In this document: positions 36,045-47,775 of the stretch, piece by piece | Position numbering within the stretch: position 1 is the first letter of the stretch | Layout: every line of letters begins with the position of its first letter | Source: Perognathus longimembris pacificus | Lineage: Eukaryota; Chordata; Mammalia; Rodentia; Heteromyidae | Length of the DNA: 64,000 nucleotides | Assembly (NCBI RefSeq): GCF_023159225.1 | Contig: NC_063177.1 | Span: forward strand, 15,896,673 to 15,960,672 | Reading direction: 5' to 3' | Position numbers and translations under genes: made by a program | Notes under the pieces: model-generated | Databases searched by the model: none | The model's input: only the letters and a program-made list of their open reading frames with translations | What the model was told of the DNA's origin: nothing

Positions 36045-37726
36045 CTTCATTGCTAGAATGCTTTAACCCATGTCTGGTAATTTTTCTATTCAGCTGCAAA
36101 GCACCATCTTCCTTGCCAGAAGTACCTTCTTTAGACTCACTGTTGTCACATAAGCATAACCTTCATAGCTACCATTAATTAATACAATTAATTAATACAA
36201 TTAATACATTAATTAATACAACTTAATTAATTTGTATAAAAATGTATATAAAAATAAAAATTAATTAATACAAATTAATAAAATTTAGGACATATATATT
36301 CAAGGCAAAGTAGTCAAGTAAAATAGAAAGTCATGTTCATTAGGAAGTCACAAGTCATGCCAGGCACCAGTGCCTCACTCCTGTTATCCTAGCTACTCAG
36401 GTGGCTGAGATCTGAGGATCATGGTTTAAAGTCAGCCTGGGCAGGAAAATCCATGAGACTCTTATCTGTAGCTGAAGTGTTAGAGCATTAGCTTTGAGAA
36501 AAAACAAAAAACCCAGACAGTGCCCAGGCACTAAGTTCAAGCCCCAGAATCAGAAAAAAAAAAAAGAAAAAAGTCACAAGATTATAATTCAAATCAAGAT
36601 GTATGTTTATCTGTGCTGGGGTTAAAACCTCATTCATGCTACCCTAAGCTATACCCCAGGTCCCCGGGTTGGCTTCTGATTCCAACACAGACTGTTTTTC
36701 AAAGAGTAGGCATGAGGACAGAAATGAGGCCAAGTAGGCAAGATTCCATGTTTATCTGTTACATATAGGGCTTCTGCATAGTTTTTTTTTAGGGAAACAT
36801 TTCCGTTAAGATAAATTTAAAATATTACTGATTTTAAACACATACATTGTAACTGGAAACTTGTCTACTAAACTGAGCTTCCAACTATAAGCACTGTGCT
36901 TGGCATTCAACAAATGTTTGAAGGGACCCAAACTCTGAAACAAGATTCTGGCAATCAAAAACTATATTTCCAATAATTAGCACTTACCAAATACTTTATA
37001 ATTAATTATATTTTACAGTCAATAACATTATTTCATACATGTTATCTTCCTAAAAAGAGCAAATATGAAGACTGAAGTCCAAGCAGGACTGGGAATAAAG
37101 ACCCTATCTTGGAAATAATGCAAAAAGGAGTTGGAACAGTGGTTGGTCTCAAGTGGTAGAGTGCCTGCTTGACAAATACAAGGTTCTAAGTTCAAAGTCC
37201 CTAAGTTCAAATCTCTGTACTGCAAAAAAAAAAAAACAACAACTTTTTAATGGCCCAATTAAGATTCAAAGTTTTATTTTAACTAAATAAATAAGATAAC
37301 TAAGTTTCGTTACTTTAAGTTGTCACACAAAATACTATAGTTTATGCCCTGTAAAATTGCCAGTAAGAGCAATTATGCAGGTTCAACCTAATACTTATTA
37401 ATGATATTTAAATAGTATAGGCAAAATTCTCAGCAGCTAAGAAACAGCAAAACCTAAGGGGTTTATTTACTATTTTAACAAAGCTTTGACAGAAAAAAAA
37501 TTAAGCAGAGTTAGCTCCCTCTTTTGTGATTTCATAGTATTCTGAATACACATATTTAACACTTCTTATACTACATTGTAATTATCTGCTGTGATGTTGT
37601 CTCCTCAACAACACTCCTCTAAAGCTGCAACTTTGACATATTCTTCATTGTAGCTCTAAATATATTCCTGGTAATTAGCACAAGTAGACACCTAGTGCTC
37701 CTAAATGACTACTGCATACATCATAG

Positions 37727-37942
37727 TATAAAACTGAGATCAAAATTTACTTTGTTCTTGGACTGGGATTATGGCCTAGTGGTAGAGTGCTTGCCTCATA
37801 TACATGAAGCCCTGGGTTCGATTCCCCAGCACCATATAAAACTGAGATCAAAATTTACTTTGTTCTTGGACTGGGATTATGGCCTAGTGGTAGAGTGCTT
37901 GCCTCATATACATGAAGCCCTGGGTTCGATTCCCCAGCACCA
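37727..37942 (+). repeat. 108-bp perfect tandem duplication including a SINE head
   Basis: Units 37727-37834 and 37835-37942 are identical by eye. Each contains the insertion-site flank (aaaatttactttgttct) plus the type D head. The rest of the element and its A-tail follow the second unit, ending at a third copy of the flank (38069-38085). Confidence 0.9.
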
Positions 37943-40900
37943 TATATAGAAAACGACCAGTAGGGGCGCTGTGGCTCAAGTGGTAGAGTGCTAACCTTGA
38001 GCAAAAAGAAGCCAGGGACAGTGCTCAGGCCCTGAGTCCAAGCCCCAGGATTGGCAAAAAAAAAAAAAAAAATTTACTTTGTTCTCAAAAAGTAAAGATA
38101 CACTACATCACTTTATTCTCACACCCCCTTTTTTTTTCTTTTGATGGTACTTAGGTTTAACCAGACTCAGGTTTAACAGACTCAGGTTTAACAAGAGCTC
38201 TCTACCTCTTAAGACATACCTCCGGCCCTATTTGCTCTGGTTATTTCTGAGGTAGGGTTACATTTCCCAGGGGTAGCCTGAACCATGTTACATACATTTA
38301 TTTATGCTTGCTGTGAGCTTTTTCTATAAAGATGGGGGTCTTGTGAACGTTTTTCCATGGGACTGGCCTAGAACCACAATCCTCCCAATCTCAGCTTACT
38401 GAATAGCTAGAGTTGCAGGCATGAGCAACTGGTGCTCTAGGTGCCTTTCTTTTTAAAAAATTAAAACACCCAAATTCTAAAATCTGGGCAATAAGATACA
38501 CCATAGTCCATTTTGCTTAGGACTGATTTTGGTGTAATCTTTTCCTTTTAAAGACTGAACATTAACTTTATATCAGAAGATGTATACTAATTTTTAAATC
38601 CTGCTAAATAAAATATCTTAATTTTAGGAGTAAAGCTTCAAAAATTAAAGTACACTTATACCTCTAAAATGTGTGTTATTCTTCTGGTTTCTGCTTATTA
38701 CAAATGCTACGTTTTCAAGTGACAACAAAACAAACAACAAGATTGGCACTATAATAATAACATTTTTTGTAGTCAAAATTAAGAAACAACAAGCCAGGCA
38801 CCTGGGGCTGGGAATACGGCCTGGTGGTAAAGTGCTCGCCTCATATACAGAAAGCCCTGGGTTTGATTCCTCAGCACCACATATGTAGAAAAAAGCTGGA
38901 AGGGGTGCTGTGGCTCAAGAGGTAGAGTGCTAGCCTTGAGCAAAAAGAAGCCAGGGACAGTGCTCAGGCCCTGAGTCCACGCCCCAGGACTGGCAACAAA
39001 AACAAAACAAACAAGCCAGGTACCTGTAATTCTAGCTTCTTAGGAGGCTGAGATCTGAGGTCTGAAACCTGGCAAGAAAAGTTCATGAGACCAACAAAAC
39101 AAAAAAAGTGGTAGTGTGGCTCAAATGGCAGGTCAGCCTCCAGTAAAAAAGCTAAGGGACAAAGCCCAAGCCCTGAATTCAAGCCTTAGTACTTGTACAA
39201 AAACAAAAACCTCCAATTCAACAAGCAAACAGGAGCTGGCAAGTCATGCCCAGCTGGGAGAAGTGTAAATAGGAAGACTTTGGCCAGACCAGACCAGGCA
39301 ACCCAAAACCCTATTCAAAAAGGAACCTAAAGCAAAAAGAGCTGTCCAGCACACAGCTCAAGTAGAAGAGTAATAGCCTATAAAATGCAAAGTCCTGAGT
39401 TTAAACAGTACTAGATCCTTTCTCAAATAAAATTTAAATTAAACACCAAATAAGTAAAATGTAAACAAAACTTTTCTGATATAGGTCCCACATCCCATAA
39501 CTTACTAACATCCCATAACTAACCCATGAGGATTAAAAATTTGGATTTGGAAGTCAAATGAAAGCACTGAAGGAGCTGGGGGCTGGGGGCTGATGTCTGT
39601 AATCCTGGCTACTCAGGAGGTTGAGCTCTGAGGATTGAAGTTTAAAGCCAGCCCAGGCAAGAAAGCCTATCATCTTTCCCCAATAAACTTCTCCCCACCA
39701 CCCCAAAAAGCCAGAAATGGATATGTGATTCAAGTGGTAGAGTGGTAGCATTGAGCAAAAGAAGCTTAGTTAGGAACAGTTAGGCCTAGGCTTTGAGTTC
39801 AAACAAGGAAAAATAAAACAAAACACTGAAGCAATGAAGTCTTTTTTTTTTTAAGGCTTGGCCCTGAACTTGGGATTCTCATGTGTTAGCCTCACAAGTA
39901 GCTTGGTTTACAAGTCTGAAGCCATGCCCTGCTACTCTTGTAACTCTTGGCCATACCATGTAGCATTTTGGAGTCAAATAAGAATTCAGCTAGGCACCTA
40001 TGGCTCATGCCTATAATCCTAGCTACTCAGAGTGCTGAGATCTAGGAATCAAGGTTTGAAGCCAGTCAATCAGACAAAGGAGATATTCTTATCTCCAATT
40101 AACCACTAAAAAGTCAGAACTGGAGTGTGGCTCAAGGAGTAGAGCACCAACTGAGCAAGCCAAGCAAATGCCCTGACTTCAAAGTCCAGTACTGACAAAA
40201 ACAAACTGAAATGAAATGGAATGAATTAAGTGACTTAAGAACTTTGGTTCAGGAAATTGTATCTAGCTGCCTTATGTAATAGCCATACAACTCCTCTTAT
40301 TCTCTACTACTCTAGAGGAAAAAAGCTTCTCAATTCCACTTAGTCACTCACAAGCTACACATCTGAATTCTCAATTTTTTTCCTCTCTTTGTTGTACTTG
40401 ACACATAATTCTACCACCTCAATCATTATCTAGTGCAAGCACTAATCATTCTTTGTGAAAAAGTGTTATTCCCAAATGAATCTATATTCCTTACTGCTAC
40501 CACATAAACGAACTCAAGTATACATTTGATTAAAATATTACCTTTTCCCAAACTTATTTAATGACTCCCAAATTACCTACAAGCTATACAGAATATATGA
40601 GGATTATCAATTTGGCTCCTGTACCTTTCCAGCCTATCACATAATGCCCTCTACCAAACCTTGCCACCATACATACCATATTTTTCATGCTTTTGTGCCC
40701 AAATACGTTGCTGTTTTCACTATATAAAATGACTCTCTCCAACATCCATACCAATTATTCAACCTTCGGGCTGGGGATATGGCCTAGTGGCAAGAGCGCT
40801 TGCCTCATATACTTGAAGCCCTGGGTTCGATTCCCCAGCACCACATATACAGAAAATGGCCAGAAGTGGCGCTGTGACTCAAGTGGCAGAGTGCTAACCT

Positions 40901-40956
40901 TGAGCAAAAAGAAGCCAGGGACAGTGCTCAGGCCCTGAGTCCAAGGCCCAGGACTG

Positions 40957-40990
<34 letters not shown>

Positions 40991-42107
40991 TTAAACCAAT
41001 TATTCAACCTTCAAAATTCAGATCAAGGGCTGGGAACATATGTGGCTTGGTGGTAGAGTGCTTGCCTAGCATTCGCCAAGCCGTGGGTTCGACTCCTCAG
41101 TACCACATAAACATAAAAAGCCAGAAGTAGTTCTATGGCAAGTGGTAGAGGGCTAGCCATGAGCAAAAATGCTGCAGGCCAGTGCCTAGGCCCTGAATTC
41201 AAGCCCCAGGACTGGCAAAAAATAAAAAATAAAAATTCAGTTCAAATAATATATCTCAAATGTCTTTTAAGTAGGAATAACTGACAAGCTCTGCAATAAT
41301 GTACGAAATTTCATACTCAATGTACATCAACAATTCATGACAGATTTTAATACTATATAAACACACTGAATCTCCCACTTACTTGATCATCTTATTAAAA
41401 ATCTACAAAAAGCCAAGGGTAGGCTAAGTCAGGAGGATCTCAAGTTTGAAGGTAGCCTGGACTACCTAGGGGTATCTTATCTAAAGAACACAAAAGGGGC
41501 TGGGGATATGGACTAGTGGCAAGAGTGCCTGCCTCATATACATGAGGCCCTGGGTTCGATTTCCCAGCACCACATATACAGAAAATGGCCAGAAGTGGCG
41601 CTGTGGCTCAAGTGTCAGAGTGCTAGCCTTGAGCAAAAAGAAGCCAGGGACAGTGCTCAGGCCCAGAGTCCAAGCCCCAGGACTGGCCAAAAAAAAAAAA
41701 AAAAAATCCTGTTTAAAAAAAGAACACAAAAAACCTCCAATTATCCAATTTCAGAGCCAGACTCTAGTGGCTCACATCTGTAATACTAGCTTCTCAGGAG
41801 GCTGAAATCTGAGGATCCTAGTTCAAAGCCAAGTCTGGGCAGCAAAGTTTATGAGACACCTATCTCCACTGAACTACCCCCAAATCTGAAAGTAGAGCTG
41901 TGATTCAAGTGATAAAGTGATAGTTATGAGCAAAAAGTTCAGGGACAGTACCCGGGCCCTGAGTTCAAGCCCCAGGATTGGCACTTTAAAAAACAAAAAG
42001 AAACTTGGAATATCTCAACACTGTTCAATGTCTCATAAGGTCAGTAAGCAATAGAAAAAAAAAGATTATGCTAATTAGACATACCAAATGTTTTAGAACT
42101 CAAACCT

Positions 42108-42414
42108 TCAATACACCTAATAGTTGTTAGCATTTCCTCGGTATTAAGGTCCTCAGCTCCTCCTATTAGCCCCCAGATCTACCATACCTAAACTCCCTGC
42201 ACTAGAACTGTAATGGGCCACTCCTACTCACTATTAAGACCTACCTACTTCCTCTTTAGCCCCAGAGAAGCTACCACCCGGATAAGGTGCAGAAACCAGA
42301 AGCCATGTTGCTCCCTCTCCTGTGGGAGATATGGCCCCACTAATAAACCTCTTTATAAACTTTCTTCTGTCCGTGACTATCTCCACATGGTCCCCTGGGA
42401 TGGCTGAGACATAT
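42108..42414 (+). mobile_element. Candidate solo LTR of an endogenous retrovirus
   Basis: Contains a C/T-rich stretch, an AATAAA polyadenylation signal in ccactaataaacctc, and a U5-like end finishing near gctgagaca. No internal retroviral genes adjoin and I found no target duplication, so limits and class are tentative. Confidence 0.45.
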
Positions 42415-43921
42415 CCTTTCAGTTATCTCATTAAAACATACACAAGGGCTGGGAATGTGGCTCAGTGATAGTGTTTGCCTAGCATGCATGACGCCCTGGG
42501 TTCAATTCCTCAGCACTACATAAACAGAAAAGGCCAGAAGTGGTGCTGTGGCTCAAGAGTACTAGCCTTGAGCAAAAAGAAGCCAGGAACAGGCCCTGAG
42601 TTCAAGCCTCAGGGCAGGCAGGCAGGCAGGAACAAAGAAGGAAGGAAGAGGGCTGGGGATATAGCCTAGTGGCAAGAGCGCTTGCCTCGTATACATATAT
42701 GAAGCCCTGGGTTCGATTCCCCAGCACCACATATATAGAAAAAGCCAGAAATGGGGCTGTGGCGCAAGTGGTAGAGTGCTGGCCTTGAGCAAAAAAAGCC
42801 AGGGACAGTGCTCAGGCTGAGTTCAAGCCTCAGGACTGGCAAAAAAAAAAAAGTAGAAACACAATGTGATTCTGTAAACAAGTGTTACAAGGAAGCATAT
42901 AATACCAAAAAGCTACAAGAATCTAGTTGCTAATCTCAAGAATTGTCCTGCTCTCAATCTAAGGTAGCATAGGTCTAATCAGTCAAAATAACCTGTTTTC
43001 TTTGCAGTATTTATTTTTGGGTAAAGAAGAGAACAATAAACCCACTACTAGCAATATTATTTTGTCTTACTATAATAATATACCCCATTTGGTTTGTTTC
43101 TCAGATCACAACAATCTCTCGTTATAAACAAGTTCCCAGATGGGGCTCTCTATTTTAAAATTCCAACGTATCTATGGCCTATATAACTCAACATCAAATT
43201 TGAAAAACAAACTTCACTCTCAATAATTTCTAGAGTGATAAAATGCACTCAAATGTATCTTCTTCAAAGGCTATCTCTGGATCTTTATTAACCAAGTTAT
43301 TATGTATATTAAAACATGTATTTTGTTTCTTTCCAATCATTTCAGTGAGGATAAAAATGCAGCTGTTTGAGCTGGGAATGTGGCTTAGTGGTAGAGTGCT
43401 TGCCTAGCATGCATGAAACCCTGGGTTCAATTCCTTAGCAGCACATAGAAAAGGCCAGAAGTAGCATTGTGGCTCAAGCGGTAGAATGCTAGCCTTGTGC
43501 AAAAAAAAAGCCAGGACAGTGCTCAGGCTCTTAGTTCAAGACCCAGGACTGCCAAACAAAAACTAAAACAAGAAAGAACATTTTAAGGAATAATAGGCTT
43601 TATTTCAAATTGTTTTAAAAAGCAAATTGAGAAATAAAAAATTTTTTTCAATGCAAGTTAAGGTAAGGCAGGAGTAGCTCAAAATTACAACCACAGCTAC
43701 TCAGGAAGCTGAGACCTGAGGATCACAGTCCTAAATCAGCACAGGCAAACTAGATTTTCTTTATTCATTTTATTTTCTTTTTCTTTTTTTGGCCTGTTAT
43801 GGGCCTAGGCACTCTTCCTGAGCCTCTTTGGGCTCAAGACTAACAATTTACCTACCATTTGAGTCACAGTGCCACTTCTGGCTTTTTTCTGAGTACTTTA
43901 TTGGAGATAAGAGTCACACAT

Positions 43922-44127
43922 GGGGCTGGGAATATGGCCTAGTGGCAAGAGAGCTTGCCTCGTATACATGAAGCCCTGGGTTCAATTCCCCAGCACCACA
44001 TGTATAGAAAATGGCCAGAAGTGGCACTGTGGCTCAAGTGGCAGAGTGCTAACCTTGAGCAAAAGGAAGCCAGGGACAGTGCTCAGACCCTGAGTCCAAG
44101 GCCCAGAACTGGCAAAAAAAAAAAAAA
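43922..44127 (+). mobile_element. Type D SINE inside a type B SINE
   Basis: Full-length copy flanked by agagtcacaca at 43910-43920 and 44128-44138; the host is a minus-strand type B element. Confidence 0.9.
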
Positions 44128-45238
44128 AGAGTCACACAGACTTTCCTGCCCAGGTTGGCTTTGAACTCCGATCCTCAGATCTCAGCTTCCTGAGTAGCTA
44201 ATGTGTGCGCTACCAGCACCCAGCTGTCTCTAAGGCTTGAACTGAGGGTTTGGGTGCTGTTTCTGAGCTTCTTTTATTTGGCCAGTCCTGGGGCTTGGAC
44301 TCAAGGCCTGAGCACTGTCCCTGGCTTCTTTTTGCTCAAGGCTAGCTAGCACTTTACCACTTGAGCCATACACAGTACCACTTCTGGCCTTTTCTAAATA
44401 TGTGGTGCTGAGGAAGGAACACAGGGCTTCATGTATGCAAGGCAAGCACTCTACCACTAGGCCATATTCCCAGACCTAGATTAGATTTTCTTAAAGAGAA
44501 TTGCCTTAACAGTTTAGCCATGTTAACTCATTAATATAGTCATATGTGTGCTTTGCTTTTTTTTTTTTTTTAAAGAAAACCTTCCCCTCCCTTTTATTTA
44601 AATGCAGATCCTAGAGCTTGAACTTAAGGCCTAGGTGCTTATCTCCTGTAGCTTTTTCACTCAAGGCTATGTAGTATTCTACCACTTGAGCCATAACTCA
44701 ACTCTTGCTTTTTTTGGTAGTTGATTGGACATAAAGAGTCTCACAGACTTTGCTGCCCAAAGCTGGCTTTGAACCCAGATCTCAGCCTCCTGAGTAACTA
44801 TCCAGGCATGAGCTACTGGCACCTAGCAACCTCCTCCTCCCTTTTAAAAAGTAACCTCTTATTTTGGGATAATTTTAGAAAGGCCAAAAAAAGTTGTAGA
44901 CTAGAGCAAAAGAGCACCAGCAATTAATTAACATAGTAGGCTCAAATAGTAAGCCCTTAGTCAAAAAGCTGAGTGACAGGTGGGGAAAGAAGAAAAAACT
45001 GGGAGTGAGGGAGGGGATGATATAGTCCAAAAAGAAAGGTACTGTAACCCCTCCATATATCACCTCTATAATGTTTTTTTACTAAATGCAAATAAACAAT
45101 CATAAAAGAAAAAAAAGCCAAGTGAAGCCAAGAACTGGTGGCTCATGCCTGTAATCCTAGCTACTCAGGAGGATGAGATATGAGGATCATGGTTGAAAGC
45201 TAGCCTAAGCAGGAAAGTCCATGAGACTCTTATCTCCA

Positions 45239-45337
45239 CTTCTGGCCATTTTCTGTATATGTGGTGCTGGGGAATCGAACCCAGGGCCTCATGTATACAA
45301 GGCAAGCTCTCTTGCCACTAGGCCATATCCCCAGCCC
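45239..45337 (-). mobile_element. 99-bp tailless type D head
   Basis: On the minus strand it runs from the ggctggggatatggcc start through the head and stops at ggccagaag, with no A-tail. It is flanked by ctcttatctcca at 45227-45238 and 45338-45349, inside a type B SINE. Confidence 0.85.
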
Positions 45338-46962
45338 CTCTTATCTCCATTTAATCATCAGAGAAATCTGCAGTAGAGCTGTGGCTCAAAGTAGTAGAGT
45401 ACTAACCTTGAGCAAAGAGCTCAGGGATAGCACCTAGGCTCTGAATTCAAAAACAAAAACTAGTCAATTCTAGCTGTTATTTAAAATAACTGCTCTTAAA
45501 ATTGTAGACAAAATATTCCTGACCGCTAAATTAAAGCTTTAACCAGGTGCTGGTATCTCAAGACTGTAATCTTACCTACTCAGGAGGCTGAGATCTGGGG
45601 ATTACAGTTTAAAGCCAGTTGCGGTAGGAAAGTCTTTGAGACACTTTTATAGGATTGACCAGCAAAAAGCTTGTGGTTCATGTGGTTGCTTTGAGCAAAA
45701 AAGCTCAGAGACAGTGCCCAGGTCTTGAGTCCAAGCCCTAGAACTGGCACAAAAATAATTCCCAAACAATTACTAAATAGACTTCCCGTTCAGGAGGTAA
45801 AACATGGCCTGCTTTCTAAAGTAGGAAAAGGAAAAGTAGCAAATTCATAGTAAAAAAACAAAAACAAACAAATGAAAAAACCAACCTGCTAAATAACTAC
45901 ATTAAGCCAAGGGATGAAGGCTCAAATCACCAGTAAATAATATTTGTAAGTAGGACTATAAGTATACTTCGCAGCTGTGACATTTTCCCCCACTGGAAAC
46001 TTACAGGCCCTGTCTCCATTATGAAATACATAAACAAACCCAGGAGTACATTCAACCAGGGAGCTCGCTCTTTGGTACTGATCAAGAATGTAATGGTCAT
46101 GAAAACAAGACCACTAACCAACTGTCACAAACCAAGACCAAGAGACTTAAAATACATGACAACTCAATACAACATGGTATCTTAGACTGGATCTAGAATG
46201 GAAAAGAAACATTAAGCCAGAAATTTATAGCTCATAATAGCATACCAAGGATAATTCCTTTTTTTCCCTTGTAACTATAAAAGTGATGTACAGAGAGTCT
46301 GCAGTTACATAAATCAGATAGAGTACATTTCTTTTTGGACAATGTCACCCCTTCCCTTGTTCCCTCTCCCAGTTTCCCCGCCCCCATCTTAATCCATAAA
46401 TTAGTTTCTTAATTTCAACAAATATACCAAAAGAAACTTAAGATCTTAATAAGGAAAAGTGCGTATATGACACTTTCAGGAACTTTCTACACCATCTTCA
46501 TAACTTTGTGGTATAACTTAAAACTATTCTAAAATGAAAAAGGCTATATTTTTTAAAGGGAGAGAATAGTTATGAGATCATCTCAAAAGAAAGTATAAGA
46601 CCTATGTTAATGTATTTAATGCCTTTAGTTACATGGTTAAACTAATATGCTAAGCAGATCTCTTTGGTTTTGTTTTTTAAAGTTCTAATCTGAGCATTAT
46701 GGCACACACTTTTAATCTCACCATTCAGGAGGTAGAAGTAGTTTGAGGCCAGCCTAGGCTATATAGCAAACCTTAAGTCTCAAAAACAGATAAAGGACTG
46801 GGAATATAGCCTAGTGGTAGAGTGCTTGTCTCGTATACATGAAACCACATAAGCAGAAAAAGCCAGAAGAGGCGCTGTGGCTCAAGTGGCAGAGTGCTAG
46901 CCTTGAGCAAAAAGAAGCCAGAGATAGTGCTCAGGCCCTGAGTTCAAGCCCCAGGGCTGGCA

Positions 46963-47003
<41 letters not shown>

Positions 47004-47020
47004 GATAGATAGATAAATAA
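46963..47020 (+). repeat. (AAT)n and (GATA)n microsatellite
   Basis: Compound run in the tail of a type D SINE. Confidence 0.9.
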
Positions 47021-47690
47021 GCATTTCCTAGAAATTTCCAGGAGAACAAGTCTAGCCTTAGCCACACATTGAGAACTTATGTTTCAAAAACTAACAGCAA
47101 AGAGTTCCTAAATAATAAACAATTTACTTGAAATTTATAGAAAAGTCTTTATTACCTAACATTCATTTGTAATTTTGTAGGTTAGCTTTGTCAACATCAT
47201 TCATTAATTGGTAAGAAGACTGAGATTCTTGCCCAAGACACACAGCTAGCTGGGTAAACTATGGAGTTTAAGATAAGAACCTGAAATATTCACTGGTAAA
47301 GCAGCTGCCTAAGCACACACAAAAGGCCCTGGGTTCCACCTCCAGCACCACAAAAATAAAATATTCATATATGCCTTACTCAATACTACTTTTCTGATAA
47401 TTAAGTATAGCTTTTCCCTAGCCTTCAAAATTAATCACTGGATATCAGGGGCTTACACCTGTAATCCTAGCTACTCAAGTAGCTGAGATCTTAGGATCAT
47501 GCGCAAGGCCAGCCAGGGTAGAAAAGTCCATCAGACTCGATTTCCAATTAACCACCAAAAAGCTCAGGGACAGAACCCAAGCCCTGAGTTCAAACCTCAG
47601 GACCAGCACAAAAATTTTTAAAAGTTAACCAAGAAAAACTAAGTAATAAAATTGTCTCATTTTCCACATCTGTCTTCTTTGTCGTCAGCA

Positions 47691-47775
47691 TATATATAAT
47701 ATATAATATAATATATTATATATAATATATATAATAGAATATATAATATATAATATAATATATATAATATATATG
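47691..47775. repeat. Palindromic TATA/ATAATATA tract
   Basis: About 85 bp almost wholly of A and T in self-complementary units; likely to extrude as a cruciform. Confidence 0.9.

Larger units (their letters stand above)
33198..42107 (-). other. PAFAH1B1 intron 1, middle part A
   Basis: L1 3' end with SINEs (33198-34135). Type D plus: 34137-34360, 34680-34788 (truncated), 34972-35170, 35179-35390, 37757-38070 (duplicated head), 38805-39005, 40768-40990, 41030-41225, 41499-41706. Type B plus: 35635-35900, 36355-36570, 39570-39830, 39985-40200, 41755-41985. B1: 35400-35530. 36175-36290 is a TTAATTAA-rich low-complexity tract. 36580-37080, 37260-37720, 38450-38800 and 40210-40760 look unique. 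Confidence 0.75.
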
